Below are positions 54,138 through 63,631 of a stretch of 64,000 nt of DNA, one piece after another. Numbering within the stretch: the stretch's first letter is position 1; the number at the start of each line of letters is the position of its first letter. This DNA is from Gordonia amarae NBRC 15530 (GTDB lineage: Bacteria; Actinomycetota; Actinomycetes; Mycobacteriales; Mycobacteriaceae): the NCBI RefSeq assembly GCF_000241345.1, contig NZ_BAED01000024.1, positions 1 through 64,000 on the forward strand, given 5' to 3'. The notes under the pieces are model-generated. The model worked only from the letters and a program-made list of their open reading frames with translations. It searched no databases and was not told the origin of the DNA. Position numbers and translations under genes: made by a program.

Positions 54138-56198
54138 TCAGTTGATGCCGGCGGCCACCTCGGTGCCCTGCCGGATGGCGCGCTTGGCGTCGAGCTCGGC
54201 GGCCACGTCGGCGCCGCCGACGATGTGGGTGCGCACCCCGGCGACGGTCAGCGGATCGACCAGATCCCGCACCGACTCCTGGCCGGCGCAGATCACCACG
54301 TTGTCCACCTCGAGGATGCGGGTGTCGGTGATGTTTCCCTCCTCGTCGCGGAAGCTCAGGTGCAGACCGGCGTCATCGATGCGGTCGTAGGTGGCGCCCG
54401 AGATCTGTTCCACGCCCTTCATCTTGACGCCGGCCCGGTGCACCCAACCCGACGTCTTGCCCAGGCCCTTGCCCTGCCTGCCGCTCTTGCGCTGCACGAG
54501 GTACACCTCGCGGGTGGCCGGCAGCGGGCGGGGTTTGGTGACGAAACCGGGCCGCGACAGGTCCTCGCTGACACCCCATTCCTGTTCCCATTCCTTGAGG
54601 TTCAGGGTGGGGGACTCGTCGACGGTGAGGAATTCGGTGACGTCGAAACCGATGCCGCCCGCACCGATCACCGCGACGCGCTTGCCCACCTCGCGGTGGC
54701 CGAGCACGGCGTCGGCGTACGACATGACCATCGGGTGGTCGACGCCGGGGATGTCGGGGCGGCGCGGGGTGACGCCGGTGGCGATGATGACGTGATCGAA
54801 CCGCTGCTCGATGATCTCCTCGGCGGTCACCCGCGTGTTCAGGTGGACCGTGACGTCCTGCAGGTCGAGCTGCCGCGTGTAGTAGCGGACAGTCTCGCTG
54901 AACTCCTCCTTGCCGGGAATCCGTGCGGCGATCGAGAACTGGCCGCCGATCGCCGGGCCGGCCTCGAACAGGTCGACCGTGTGGCCGCGCTGTGCGGCGG
55001 ACACCGCCGCCGACAGACCCGCCGGTCCGGCACCGATCACCGCGATCCGTTGCGCCCGCCGCGTGGGGCCGAGGGTCAGGGTGGTTTCGCGGCCGGCCCG
55101 CGGGTTGAGCAGGCACGACACCTTCTTCCCGACGAACGCGTGGTCGAGGCACGCCTGGTTGCAGGCGATGCAGGTGTTGATCTCGTCGGCGTGACCCGCC
55201 TTGGCCTTGTTGGGCAGTTCCGGGTCGGCGAGCATGGGCCGGGCCATCGAGATGGCGTCGACCTTGCCGCGTACGAGGATCTCCTCGGCCACCTCAGGGG
55301 TGTTGATGCGGTTGCTGGCGATCAACGGGATGCTGACGACGTCGCGGAGCCGTTCGGTGTACTTCACGAAGGCCGCCCGAGGTACGGAGGTGACGATCGT
55401 GGGCACCTGCGCCTCGTGCCAGCCGATATCGGTGTTGATCGCGTCGACGCCGTACTCCTCGGCCTTGCGGGCCATTTCGGCCACCTCATCCCAGGTCTGG
55501 CCTTTGCGGACGAAGTCGGCGATGGACTGACGCAGGATGACCGGGAAGTCCCGGGGCACCTGCCGGCGGATCTCCTTGATGATCTCGACGAGGAAACGCT
55601 GCCGGTTCTCGGTGGAGCCGCCCCATTGGTCGGTGCGGTCGTTCGTGTGATCACACAGGAACTGGTTGATCAGGTAGCCCTCACCGCCCATGATCTCGAC
55701 GGCGTCGTAGCCCGCCCGGCGGGCGAGCTCGGCGGCCTGACCGAAGGTGCGGATGACGTGCCAGATCATGCGCTCGTTCATCCGGATGTGCTTGAACGGG
55801 TGGATGGGTGAGGGATCTTTGCCCGGGGCCACCTTGAACGGGGTGTATCCGTAGCGGCCGGCGTGGATGAGCTGCATCGCGACGAGACCGTCGGCCTGGT
55901 GGACGGCGCGGGTGATGCGGCGGTGCCGCTCGACGTCGATCCGGTTGGTGATCTTGCCCGCGAAGGGCACCAGTAGACCGGTGCGGGACACACCGAACCC
56001 GCCGGTGATGATGAGCCCGGCGCCGCCACGCGCACGTTCGGCGTAGTACGCGCCGAGCTTGTCGGTATCCCAGAGCCGGTCTTCGAGGCCCGTGTGCATC
56101 GAACCCATGACGATCCGGTTGGGCAGGGTCAGCCCGCCGATGGTCAGCGGTTCGAAGAGCTTCGGGTAATGCGGGTTGGGAGTCGTGGGGGCTGTCAT
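54138..56198 (-). CDS. fadH: NADPH-dependent 2,4-dienoyl-CoA reductase
   Basis: It reduces 2,4-dienoyl-CoA during oxidation of polyunsaturated fatty acids. The 686-residue protein has an old-yellow-enzyme TIM barrel with FMN (about 1-340), a 4Fe-4S cluster block CIACNQACLDHAFVGKKVSC (about 345-365), an FAD domain AVIGAGPAGLSAA (about 395) and an NADPH domain AVIGAGGIGFDV (about 515). All cofactors and the length fit bacterial FadH. The padR gene 79 bases upstream on the same strand probably controls it. Confidence 0.93.
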   Translation of the reverse strand: MTAPTTPNPHYPKLFEPLTIGGLTLPNRIVMGSMHTGLEDRLWDTDKLGAYYAERARGGAGLIITGGFGVSRTGLLVPFAGKITNRIDVERHRRITRAVHQADGLVAMQLIHAGRYGYTPFKVAPGKDPSPIHPFKHIRMNERMIWHVIRTFGQAAELARRAGYDAVEIMGGEGYLINQFLCDHTNDRTDQWGGSTENRQRFLVEIIKEIRRQVPRDFPVILRQSIADFVRKGQTWDEVAEMARKAEEYGVDAINTDIGWHEAQVPTIVTSVPRAAFVKYTERLRDVVSIPLIASNRINTPEVAEEILVRGKVDAISMARPMLADPELPNKAKAGHADEINTCIACNQACLDHAFVGKKVSCLLNPRAGRETTLTLGPTRRAQRIAVIGAGPAGLSAAVSAAQRGHTVDLFEAGPAIGGQFSIAARIPGKEEFSETVRYYTRQLDLQDVTVHLNTRVTAEEIIEQRFDHVIIATGVTPRRPDIPGVDHPMVMSYADAVLGHREVGKRVAVIGAGGIGFDVTEFLTVDESPTLNLKEWEQEWGVSEDLSRPGFVTKPRPLPATREVYLVQRKSGRQGKGLGKTSGWVHRAGVKMKGVEQISGATYDRIDDAGLHLSFRDEEGNITDTRILEVDNVVICAGQESVRDLVDPLTVAGVRTHIVGGADVAAELDAKRAIRQGTEVAAGIN

Positions 56199-56277
56199 GG
56201 CTCCGCCTTTCGTGCGATGGGTTTACCTGGGCGATGGCCTGGCTGTCGACGTCAGCCGGGAGATCGGTTGTGGGGGA

Positions 56278-56826
56278 TCAGCCTTGGGAGAGTTCGCGTT
56301 CGAGTGCGGCGATGACCTCGTCGCACCACTCGACCATCCCCTGCTCGTTGCGGATTCCGCCGCGGAGCACCAGGTACTGGTGCAGCTTGCGGCCGGTCAG
56401 GGTCTCGGGGCTGGGGTAATAGTCGGCCTCGAATCCGGTGAACAGCGACAGCAGCGCGACGTGTTCGTCGCGGTGCTTCTTCATCTCGCCGATGATGGCG
56501 GCGAGGTCGCCGAATTCGGCGGCGCGGAGCTTGACGCCAAGGTCGCTGCGCAGCGGGGCGACGGGGGTGGGGCTGATCGCCCACTTGGCCAGTGCCTCGC
56601 GGCCCTTGGCCGAGAGTGTGTACACCTTCTTGTCCGGCCGACCGTCCTGTGGCACCGCCTCGAAGGCGACGGATCCGTCGGAGTGCAACTTCTTGAGCGT
56701 GCGGTAGATCTGCTGGTGGGTGGCCGACCAGAAGTGCCCGATCGACCTGTCGAACTGGCGGCCGATCTCGTATCCGGTGCCTGGACGTTCGGCCAGCGAC
56801 ACCATGATCGCGTGTTCGAGTGCCAT
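56278..56826 (-). CDS. PadR-family transcriptional regulator
   Basis: The 182-residue protein has an N-terminal winged helix-turn-helix (ALEHAIMVSLAERPGTGYEIGRQFDRSIGHFWSATHQQIYRTLKKLHSDG) with the typical PadR GYE and F-W motifs, and a C-terminal helical PadR/VirulenceActivator-alpha-like dimerisation part. ATG at 56826 starts the family-conserved MALEHAIM; the frame is open 12 codons further. It is probably the regulator of the downstream fadH and is divergent from the XRE gene, with about 150 bases between. Confidence 0.9.
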   Translation of the reverse strand: MALEHAIMVSLAERPGTGYEIGRQFDRSIGHFWSATHQQIYRTLKKLHSDGSVAFEAVPQDGRPDKKVYTLSAKGREALAKWAISPTPVAPLRSDLGVKLRAAEFGDLAAIIGEMKKHRDEHVALLSLFTGFEADYYPSPETLTGRKLHQYLVLRGGIRNEQGMVEWCDEVIAALERELSQG

Positions 56827-56976
56827 AGGCACAACGTACCTGTGCACCTTTGCACTATGCAACTACACACATAGCGCCGGAGCCATATTTGCTTATACTT
56901 GTGATGTGGGGCACACTATTGTTGAACTTGAACTCAACTACGACTCACGGACCTTCGGGTGCCGGGAGGAGGTGCG

Positions 56977-57348
56977 GTGACCAACCCATTCGACGGCGAG
57001 GCGTTGATCGATATCGGCCGGTTTATTCAGGCGCAGAGAGAGATCGCCCAGGTGTCGGTGCGGACCCTTGCCCGTGCGGCGGATGTGTCCGACTCGTACG
57101 TCAGTCAGTTGGAGAAGGGGAAGAATGTGGCTTCCGCACTGCCGTCGGCGCAGGTGCTCACTGATCTCGCCAAGGGCCTCAACCTCGCTCCCGAAGCGCT
57201 CATTCGGATGGCGACCTGGCTGCCCAATGCCATCACCGGTGACGACAAGGATGCGGTGATCAACGCGATCGCCAAGGATAAGCGGCTCAAGGAGAGTCAG
57301 CGTCAGGCGCTCACGCAGCTGTACAAATCGATGGTCGAAGAGGGCTAG
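56977..57348 (+). CDS. XRE-family helix-turn-helix regulator of the lipid cluster
   Basis: The 123-residue protein has a clear HTH (IGRFIQAQREIAQVSVRTLARAADVSDSYVSQLEKGKNVASALPSAQVLTDLAKGL) followed by a short helical tail. A GTG at 56977 after GGGAGGAGG is the best start. It is located 36 bases before the small phasin-like gene, an arrangement that recalls regulator-granule-protein pairs (PhaR-PhaP; lipid-droplet regulator MLDSR of Rhodococcus). It may autoregulate the cluster; this is inferred from context only. Confidence 0.82.
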   Translation: MTNPFDGEALIDIGRFIQAQREIAQVSVRTLARAADVSDSYVSQLEKGKNVASALPSAQVLTDLAKGLNLAPEALIRMATWLPNAITGDDKDAVINAIAKDKRLKESQRQALTQLYKSMVEEG

Positions 57349-57384
57349 GGATACGCCGGCGGATCAGACAAGCGAGGCCCAGGC

Positions 57385-57702
57385 ATGTCCGACTATTTCG
57401 AACTCACCAATCAGCTGACCAATCAGTGGATCACGGCGTTGCGCCACATCAAGGAGGCGCTGCCCACCCTGGATGACGAGGTCAAACTCGTCCCGCCGGG
57501 TTTCGCTCTCAGCGATCTCGACGGGAAGTTCCCGACCCTGCCAGGATTGCCGACCGCGCAGGAAGTCATAGAGGCTAACTTCCAAGTGGCGCAACGATTT
57601 CTGCAAGCACAGCGCGATCTGACCCTTTCTGTCATCGACCGGGCGGCGGGTGCTGGTCTGTCCGACACCTCAGGTACCGCCGCGGAATCCGGTTCCGCCT
57701 GA
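57385..57702 (+). CDS. Small phasin-like helical protein, unknown function
   Basis: The 105-residue protein is mostly amphipathic helix: YFELTNQLTNQWITALRHIKEAL and EVIEANFQVAQRFLQAQRDLTLSVIDRA resemble phasin and granule-associated helices, with a Ser/Gly/Ala-rich tail. No catalytic motif or signal peptide is present. Position between an XRE regulator and acyl-CoA ligase/WS-DGAT genes suggests attachment to storage-lipid bodies, but I cannot name a family with certainty. A 9-bp hairpin at 57709-57737 follows. Confidence 0.6.
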   Translation: MSDYFELTNQLTNQWITALRHIKEALPTLDDEVKLVPPGFALSDLDGKFPTLPGLPTAQEVIEANFQVAQRFLQAQRDLTLSVIDRAAGAGLSDTSGTAAESGSA

Positions 57703-57708
57703 CCCCGA

Positions 57709-57737
57709 GGCCGTCGATTGGGGTGGGGTCGACGGCC
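57709..57737 (+). terminator. Weak hairpin between the phasin-like and ligase genes
   Basis: GGCCGTCGA (57709-57717) and TCGACGGCC (57729-57737) enclose an 11-base G-rich loop with no T-run. It is an attenuator or mRNA-stability element more likely than a full terminator. Confidence 0.4.
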
Positions 57738-57798
57738 GAACTCCCCTCCGGGCCCGCGGCACGCGGGCTGTCCATCAATTCGAGGAAGAAGTTCCGAC

Positions 57799-59331
57799 AT
57801 GCCAAGTCTGTCCGACGCAATCATCAAGCACTCAGTGGCAAAGCCCGACGCGGTCGCGCTGCGGGGTGCCGGAAGCGAGTTCACCTACAAGCAGACCGCT
57901 GACGCCGTCCTCGCGTACGCGGGAATGCTGCGCGACAAGGGCGTCGGCGTCGGTGATCGTGTTCTCTACATTGCGCCGACGGTCCCCGAGTTCGCCATCG
58001 CCTACTTCGGTATCAACGCTCTCGGTGCGGTCGTGCTACCGGCCAACCCGCTGTGCACCCCCAGCGAGCTCGCCTATTACATCGAGGACGCCGGAGTCAA
58101 ACTCGTCATCGCGTGGGATGGCTTGTCGGCGGCGGCCCGTGAGGCGGCCGAGGCCGCGGGTCTGGAGTTCATCGCGCTGGAACAAGGCGCCGCCGCGAGT
58201 TCGGGTACGCCGATCGATGCGCCGGTCGAGATGGCCGACGACGATATCGCGTGCATCCTCTACACCTCCGGCACCACCGGCAAGCCGAAGGGGGCCGAAC
58301 TGACCGTCGGCAACCTGAAGTCGGCGGCCCGGATCTCGGGCAAGCTCGGCGATTACACTGACGAGGATGCGGTGGCCACGGCATTGCCGCTGTTCCACGT
58401 CTTCGGGCAGGCGTCGGTGATGCTGGCGACGCTGGAGGCGGGAGCGCCGCTGAACCTGATGCCGCGGTTCCACCCCAAGGAATTCATCGACATGATCATC
58501 GAGAACGGTGTGACCGCCGTCGGTGGTGTGCCCACGATGTGGAACGCGATGCTCCACGTCCCCGGAGATGTGGAAGAGGGAGCCTTCGACCGGCTGCGGC
58601 TGGCGGTGTCCGGCGGCGCGTCGCTGCCGCTGGAGGTGCTGCAGGCCTTTGAGCGTCGTTTCGGCTGCGCCATCCTCGAAGGCTACGGCCTGACGGAAAC
58701 CTGTGGCATGGCCACCTTCTCCCGGCCCGGAGTGCCGGCACCCCAGGGCACCGTCGGCCTGGCGGTCTACGAGTCCGAGGTCGAGGTACGCGACGGCGAG
58801 GGCAATTCGGTCCCCACCGGTGAACGCGGTGAGGTCTTCATCAAAGGCCCGTTCGTCATGCGTGGTTACTGGCAGCGCCCCGACGCCACCGCCGAGACGA
58901 TCATCGACGGCTGGCTCAAGACCGGTGACATCGGCGAGCTCGACGCCGACGGCAATCTGAAGATCGTCGACCGGGCCAAGGATCTGATCATCCGCGGTGG
59001 GTACAACGTGTACCCGAGTGAGATCGAGGAGACGCTGTACGCCCATCCGGACATCGTCGAAGCGGCCGTCGTGGGTGTGCCCGACAACCACTACGGCGAG
59101 GAAGTCGTGGCGGTGGTCGCGGCGAAGCCGGGTTCGGGCCTGACTGCCGAGGACGTGACCAACTGGTCCACCGAACGTCTTGCGGCATACAAGTATCCGC
59201 GCGCGGTGGTGTTCGTCGACGAGCTGCCGAAGGGGCCCTCGGGCAAGATCCTCAAGCGCGCCATCGACCGGGATCCGCTGCTCGCGGCGGTCGAGGAGTT
59301 CCGCGCCGCCAAGGCCGCGGCCAAGCACTGA
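57799..59331 (+). CDS. Acyl-CoA ligase, copy 1 of tandem pair
   Basis: The 510-residue adenylating enzyme has CILYTSGTTGKPKGAEL (about 150), LFHVFGQASV, GYGLTETCGMATF, GWLKTGDIGELD, DRAKDLIIRGGYNVYPSEIEE and the catalytic lysine in GPSGKILKRAI. It is expected to activate fatty acids for the WS/DGAT 59 bases downstream. ATG at 57799 is preceded by GAGGAAGAA. Copy 2 at 62042 has the same length and nearly the same sequence, including the first codons and leader. Confidence 0.9.
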   Translation: MPSLSDAIIKHSVAKPDAVALRGAGSEFTYKQTADAVLAYAGMLRDKGVGVGDRVLYIAPTVPEFAIAYFGINALGAVVLPANPLCTPSELAYYIEDAGVKLVIAWDGLSAAAREAAEAAGLEFIALEQGAAASSGTPIDAPVEMADDDIACILYTSGTTGKPKGAELTVGNLKSAARISGKLGDYTDEDAVATALPLFHVFGQASVMLATLEAGAPLNLMPRFHPKEFIDMIIENGVTAVGGVPTMWNAMLHVPGDVEEGAFDRLRLAVSGGASLPLEVLQAFERRFGCAILEGYGLTETCGMATFSRPGVPAPQGTVGLAVYESEVEVRDGEGNSVPTGERGEVFIKGPFVMRGYWQRPDATAETIIDGWLKTGDIGELDADGNLKIVDRAKDLIIRGGYNVYPSEIEETLYAHPDIVEAAVVGVPDNHYGEEVVAVVAAKPGSGLTAEDVTNWSTERLAAYKYPRAVVFVDELPKGPSGKILKRAIDRDPLLAAVEEFRAAKAAAKH

Positions 59332-59390
59332 GGCCAGAACTCGATCACGCGTCTTCGAATTCTGTATATCTCTGAAAGACAAGGGTTTTC

Positions 59391-60800
59391 ATGAAGCAAC
59401 TGACCGGGCTGGATGCCTCCTTCCTGAATATCGAGACCGGCCCCGTGTACGGGCACACCAGCAGCGTCGCGATCTATGACTCAGCCAACGCGTACGAGCA
59501 GCTCACCGCCCCCCGGCTGCGTGAGCGGATGATGTCGCGTATCCACCTCGTGCCCGTGTTCCGGCGCAAACTGGTGACGGTTCCGATGGATCTGGATCAG
59601 CCGTACTGGTGTGACGATCCGGATTTCGACATCAAGGCGCATATCTACGATGTCGGGATCACCGCACCGGGCAGCCGGGACCAGCTCAAGGAACTGGTCT
59701 CGCGGATCGTGGCCAAGCCGCTCGACCGCACGCGGCCGCTATGGGAGATCGCGGTGGTCAACGGCCTGGAGGACGGCACGACCGCGATCATCAGCACCGT
59801 GCATCATTCGCTGATCGACGGCGGATCGAGTAATGACATCAATTCCGTTCTGCTCGACCGTGATCCCGATGCCGCACGTTCCAACCCGGAGCCGCAGCCG
59901 TGGACTCCCGAGCCTACGCCCGACCCGATGACCCTGCTGACCTCGGCGATGACCGCCAACGCGCTGCGGCCACTCAAGGCCGCGAAGCTGCAGTGGGATG
60001 TGATTTCAGAGTTGATGCAGAAGTCACCGAACATCGCCGCACTGGCACCGTCGATGACCTCTTCCGCGGTCACCGGCACCGCCCACAACACGGTGTTCAA
60101 CGCCAAGCCCACCAACCGGCGGATCTGGGAGCCGTTCCGTGTTCCGCTGTCGGAGGTCAAAGAGATCCGGAAAGCGACCGGGGCCACCGTCAACGACGTG
60201 GTGATGGCCATCTGCGCGGGCGGCCTGCGCTCCTGGATGCTCGCCAACGACTGCCTGCCGGACAAGCCGCTGACGGCCAGCGTCCCGGTGTCCATCCGCG
60301 ACGACTCCAAGAAGGGCGCGCTCGGCAACCAGGTGTCGATGATCGTCGCGGAGCTGCCCACCGACGTCGACGATCCACTGCAGCGGCTCAAGACGGTCAA
60401 CGATGCGATGAAGTCCGCCAAGGAAATGCACGACGCACTTCCGATGGCGCAGATGATCGAGTTCGGCGACTTCGCCACCCCAGGCATGACCAGCATGGTG
60501 GCGCGCGCCTCGCAGCGGACCAGCATGGCCGGTCAGGTCATGCCCAGCGTCACGATCTCGAATGTGCCGGGGCCGCAGTGGGCCATGTATCTGTGCGGAG
60601 CCAAGCTGCTGGAGAACTATCCGGTGTCGATGATCGTCGACGGGCAGGTCCTCAACATCACCCTGTTGAGCTACAACGGCGATCTGGATTTCGGAATCGT
60701 GTCGTGCCCCACCGCCGTTCCTGATCTCAAGGGTGTCGCCGACGCGATCCTCGCCGACCATCAGGTGCTGCTGGAGGCGGCCCGTAGACAGAACGGCTAG
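59391..60800 (+). CDS. Wax ester synthase/diacylglycerol acyltransferase, copy 1
   Basis: It transfers acyl from acyl-CoA to fatty alcohols or diacylglycerol, making storage wax esters or triacylglycerol at the membrane. The 469-residue protein has the start MKQLTGLDASFLNIET, the intact catalytic box HHSLIDGGS (HHxxxDG, about 138), RPLWEIAVV and the C-terminal TISNVPGP (NVPGP, conserved). In contrast to the 42249 paralogue, every key residue is present. Its leader (CTGTATATC...AAGGGTTTTC) closely matches that of copy 2. Confidence 0.93.
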   Translation: MKQLTGLDASFLNIETGPVYGHTSSVAIYDSANAYEQLTAPRLRERMMSRIHLVPVFRRKLVTVPMDLDQPYWCDDPDFDIKAHIYDVGITAPGSRDQLKELVSRIVAKPLDRTRPLWEIAVVNGLEDGTTAIISTVHHSLIDGGSSNDINSVLLDRDPDAARSNPEPQPWTPEPTPDPMTLLTSAMTANALRPLKAAKLQWDVISELMQKSPNIAALAPSMTSSAVTGTAHNTVFNAKPTNRRIWEPFRVPLSEVKEIRKATGATVNDVVMAICAGGLRSWMLANDCLPDKPLTASVPVSIRDDSKKGALGNQVSMIVAELPTDVDDPLQRLKTVNDAMKSAKEMHDALPMAQMIEFGDFATPGMTSMVARASQRTSMAGQVMPSVTISNVPGPQWAMYLCGAKLLENYPVSMIVDGQVLNITLLSYNGDLDFGIVSCPTAVPDLKGVADAILADHQVLLEAARRQNG

Positions 60801-60827
60801 CACCACGGCGTTCGCAATCACTCACCT

Positions 60828-60854
60828 GGCCCGGCGATCGGACATCGCCGGGCC
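60828..60854 (+). terminator. Hairpin between WS/DGAT and phosphotriesterase-family gene
   Basis: GGCCCGGCGAT (60828-60838) pairs exactly with ATCGCCGGGCC (60844-60854) around a 5-base loop. There is no T-run, so termination may be partial. Confidence 0.5.
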
Positions 60855-60916
60855 GTGTGGGTGGTGCGTCGACACCTACGGTCGGCGCCTTCCTTCCACC
60901 GAAAGATTCATCAACA

Positions 60917-61897
60917 ATGAGCGAGATCCAGACGGTTCGGGGTCAGGTCGATTCGGCAGACCTCGGCGTCACCTTGGCACACGAGCACGTGTTCGTGCTG
61001 ACGGCCGATGTGCAGGCCAATTACCCGACTGAGTGGGGTTCGGAGGAAGCCCGGATCGCCGACGCCGTCGAGAAACTGCAGAAGGCCTACGACGCCGGTG
61101 TGCGGACCATTATCGATCCGACGGTGGTGGGGCTGGGGCGCTACATCCCGCGCATCCAGCAGATCGCCGAGCAGACTCCGCTGAACATCGTGGTGGCCAC
61201 GGGCGTCTACACCTACACCGACGTGCCGTTCTTCTTCGACCTGCGCGGTCCCGCCCTGAGTGAGGCGCTGGGCACCGAGGTGCCCGACCCGATGGTCGAC
61301 ATGTTCATCGGCGATATCCGCGACGGCATCGCCGGAACCGGCGTCAAGGCGGGCATGCTCAAGTGCGCTATCGAGCATCAGGGTCTGACTCCGGGAGTCG
61401 AGCGGGTGATGCGTGCGGTGGCCAAGGCGCACCTTGCGACGGGCGTACCGATCACCGTGCACACCCATCCCGCTACCGAGGCCGGACTTCACGTCAAGCG
61501 CGTGATGGTCGACGAGGAAGGTGTCGATCCGGGCCGGATCGTGCTGGGGCACAGCGGCGACACCACCGATTGCGATCACCTGCAGGCCCTGGCCGACGCG
61601 GGCTTCGTCCTCGGTATGGACCGGTTCGGGATCAACGCCGAAACCACCTTCGAGGCGCGTGCGGACACCCTGGTGGAGATGGTGCGGCGCGGATACGCCG
61701 GCCAGATGGTGCTGTCGCAGGACGCATCTTGCTACATCGACTGGATCCAGCCGGAGGTGATGGAGATGATGCCGCAGTGGCACTACACCCATCTTTTCGA
61801 GGACGTGTTCCCGTATGCCCTGGAACGGGGTGTCGAACAGTCTGACATCGACACGATGCTGGTCGACGTGCCGCGTCGCGTGCTGGCGGGCACGTAG
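60917..61897 (+). CDS. Phosphotriesterase-family metal hydrolase (PLL/lactonase-like)
   Basis: In this 326-residue amidohydrolase-fold enzyme the metal ligands are HEH in LAHEHVFV, carbamylated-lysine candidate in AGMLKCAIE, HTHP, GHSGD and the Asp in LSQDAS, all in family order. Relatives hydrolyse lactones, esters or organophosphates; family members in this branch are mainly lactonases. Its place between two ligase-WS/DGAT pairs suggests a lipid ester or lactone substrate, which is an inference. The ATG lies at 60917; the frame is open earlier but unsupported. Confidence 0.85.
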   Translation: MSEIQTVRGQVDSADLGVTLAHEHVFVLTADVQANYPTEWGSEEARIADAVEKLQKAYDAGVRTIIDPTVVGLGRYIPRIQQIAEQTPLNIVVATGVYTYTDVPFFFDLRGPALSEALGTEVPDPMVDMFIGDIRDGIAGTGVKAGMLKCAIEHQGLTPGVERVMRAVAKAHLATGVPITVHTHPATEAGLHVKRVMVDEEGVDPGRIVLGHSGDTTDCDHLQALADAGFVLGMDRFGINAETTFEARADTLVEMVRRGYAGQMVLSQDASCYIDWIQPEVMEMMPQWHYTHLFEDVFPYALERGVEQSDIDTMLVDVPRRVLAGT

Positions 61898-62041
61898 CGC
61901 CGCGCAGCCGGGGCGGATCGGTGGCTGTCACCGGTGAGTGCCGACGGGTGCGGGTGCCGCTGACAGTACGGGCGGTATCCGATCTTGCACACCGATCCGT
62001 CACGAGGCGGGTCAACCATCAACTGAGGAAGAAGAACCGAC

Positions 62042-63574
62042 ATGCCAAGTTTGTCCGACTCGACCATTGCGCACGGCGCGGCAACCCCGGATGCCATCGC
62101 GCTGCGTGGCTCCGGCACCGTATTCACCTACAAGGAGGCCGCCGACGGCATCCGCGCGTATGCGGGCATGCTGCGCGACAAGGGTATCGAGGTCGGCGAC
62201 CGGATCTTGTTCATCGCGCCGACGGTGCCTGAGTTCGCCATCGCCTACCTGGGCGTCAATGCGGTAGGCGCGATCGCCGTTCCCACCAACCCGCTGTGTA
62301 CGCCGACGGAGCTGGGGTACTACATCGAGGATGCCGGGTGCAAGCTCGTCATCGCGTGGGACGGGATCTCCGCTGCCGCCCGTCAGGCGGCCGAGGCCGC
62401 GGGTGTCGAGTTCGTCCCCCTTGTGCAGGGTGCTGCCGCGACGTCAGGGACGCCGATCGATGAGCCGGTCGACATGGCCCCCGGTGACATCGCGTGCATC
62501 CTGTACACCTCGGGTACCACCGGCCGGCCCAAGGGTGCCGAGCTGACGGTCGGCAACCTGAAGGCGGCGACGCGGATCTCGCGACAGCTCGGTGGCTACG
62601 AAGAGGACGATGCGGTCGGTACCGCGCTCCCGCTGTTCCACGTCTTCGGACAGGCGTCGGTGATGCTCCCCACCCTGGATGCGGGTGGCCCGCTGAGCCT
62701 GATGGCCCGGTTCCATCCGAAGGACTTCATCGACATGATGATCGAGGACAGGCTGACCATCGTCGGTGGTGTTCCGACGATGTGGAATGCGATGCTGCAT
62801 GTGCCCGGTGAGGTGGAGCCTGGTGCGTTTGACCGGTTGCGGCTCGCGGTGTCCGGTGGAGCGTCGCTGCCGCTGGAGGTGCTGCAGGCCTTCCAGAGAC
62901 GTTTCGGGTGCACCATCCTGGAGGGTTACGGTCTGACCGAAACCTGTGCGCTGGCTACGTTCTCGCGTCCGGGTGTGCCGGCGCCGGAGGGAACCGTCGG
63001 TGTGGCGGTCTTCGACGCCGAGGTCGAGGTGCGTGACGGCGAGGGCAATTCGGTCCCGACGGGTGAGCGCGGTGAGGTGTTCGTCCGGGGTCCGTTCGTG
63101 ATGCGTGGATATTGGCAGCGTCCGGACGCCACGGCGGATACGATCATCGACGGCTGGCTCAAGACCGGTGACATCGGTGAGCTCGACGCCGAGGGCAATC
63201 TGCGGATTGTGGACCGGGCCAAGGACCTGATCATCCGTGGCGGGTACAACGTGTACCCGAGTGAGATCGAGGAGACGTTGTACGCCCATCCGGACATCGT
63301 CGAGGCGGCTGTCGTGGGTGTGCCCGACAAGCACTACGGCGAGGAGGTCGTGGCGGTGGTCGCGGCGAGGCCGGGTTCGGGCCTGTCCGCCGAGGACGTG
63401 ACCAACTGGTCCACTGAACGTCTTGCGGCGTACAAGTATCCGCGCGCGATCGTCTTTGTCGAGGAACTGCCGAAGGGTCCGTCGGGCAAGATCCTCAAGC
63501 GCGCCATCGACCGGGATCCGCTGCTCGCGGCGGTCGAGGAGTACCGGGCCGCCAAGGCCGCGGCCAAGGGCTGA
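62042..63574 (+). CDS. Acyl-CoA ligase, copy 2 of tandem pair
   Basis: This is a second 510-residue ligase, highly similar throughout to the 57799 gene: MPSLSDSTIAHG, CILYTSGTTGRPKGAEL, GYGLTETCALATF, GWLKTGDIGELD, GPSGKILKRAI. The same ribosome-site leader (GAGGAAGAA) precedes the ATG. Differences cluster in the first half (for example Cys for Val in the DAGCKLV segment, and GYEEDD for DYTDED), which could alter acyl preference. It arose by duplication together with the following WS/DGAT. Confidence 0.92.
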   Translation: MPSLSDSTIAHGAATPDAIALRGSGTVFTYKEAADGIRAYAGMLRDKGIEVGDRILFIAPTVPEFAIAYLGVNAVGAIAVPTNPLCTPTELGYYIEDAGCKLVIAWDGISAAARQAAEAAGVEFVPLVQGAAATSGTPIDEPVDMAPGDIACILYTSGTTGRPKGAELTVGNLKAATRISRQLGGYEEDDAVGTALPLFHVFGQASVMLPTLDAGGPLSLMARFHPKDFIDMMIEDRLTIVGGVPTMWNAMLHVPGEVEPGAFDRLRLAVSGGASLPLEVLQAFQRRFGCTILEGYGLTETCALATFSRPGVPAPEGTVGVAVFDAEVEVRDGEGNSVPTGERGEVFVRGPFVMRGYWQRPDATADTIIDGWLKTGDIGELDAEGNLRIVDRAKDLIIRGGYNVYPSEIEETLYAHPDIVEAAVVGVPDKHYGEEVVAVVAARPGSGLSAEDVTNWSTERLAAYKYPRAIVFVEELPKGPSGKILKRAIDRDPLLAAVEEYRAAKAAAKG

Positions 63575-63631
63575 CCGGCTTGTCCCCATCCGTCCGCAAC
63601 TCTGTACATCTTTGACAGGCAAGGGTTTTTC

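Noticed and set aside
54135..55811. 558-codon open frame antisense to fadH
   Set aside because: Opposite strand carries complete FMN, iron-sulfur, FAD and NADPH motifs; this frame has none.
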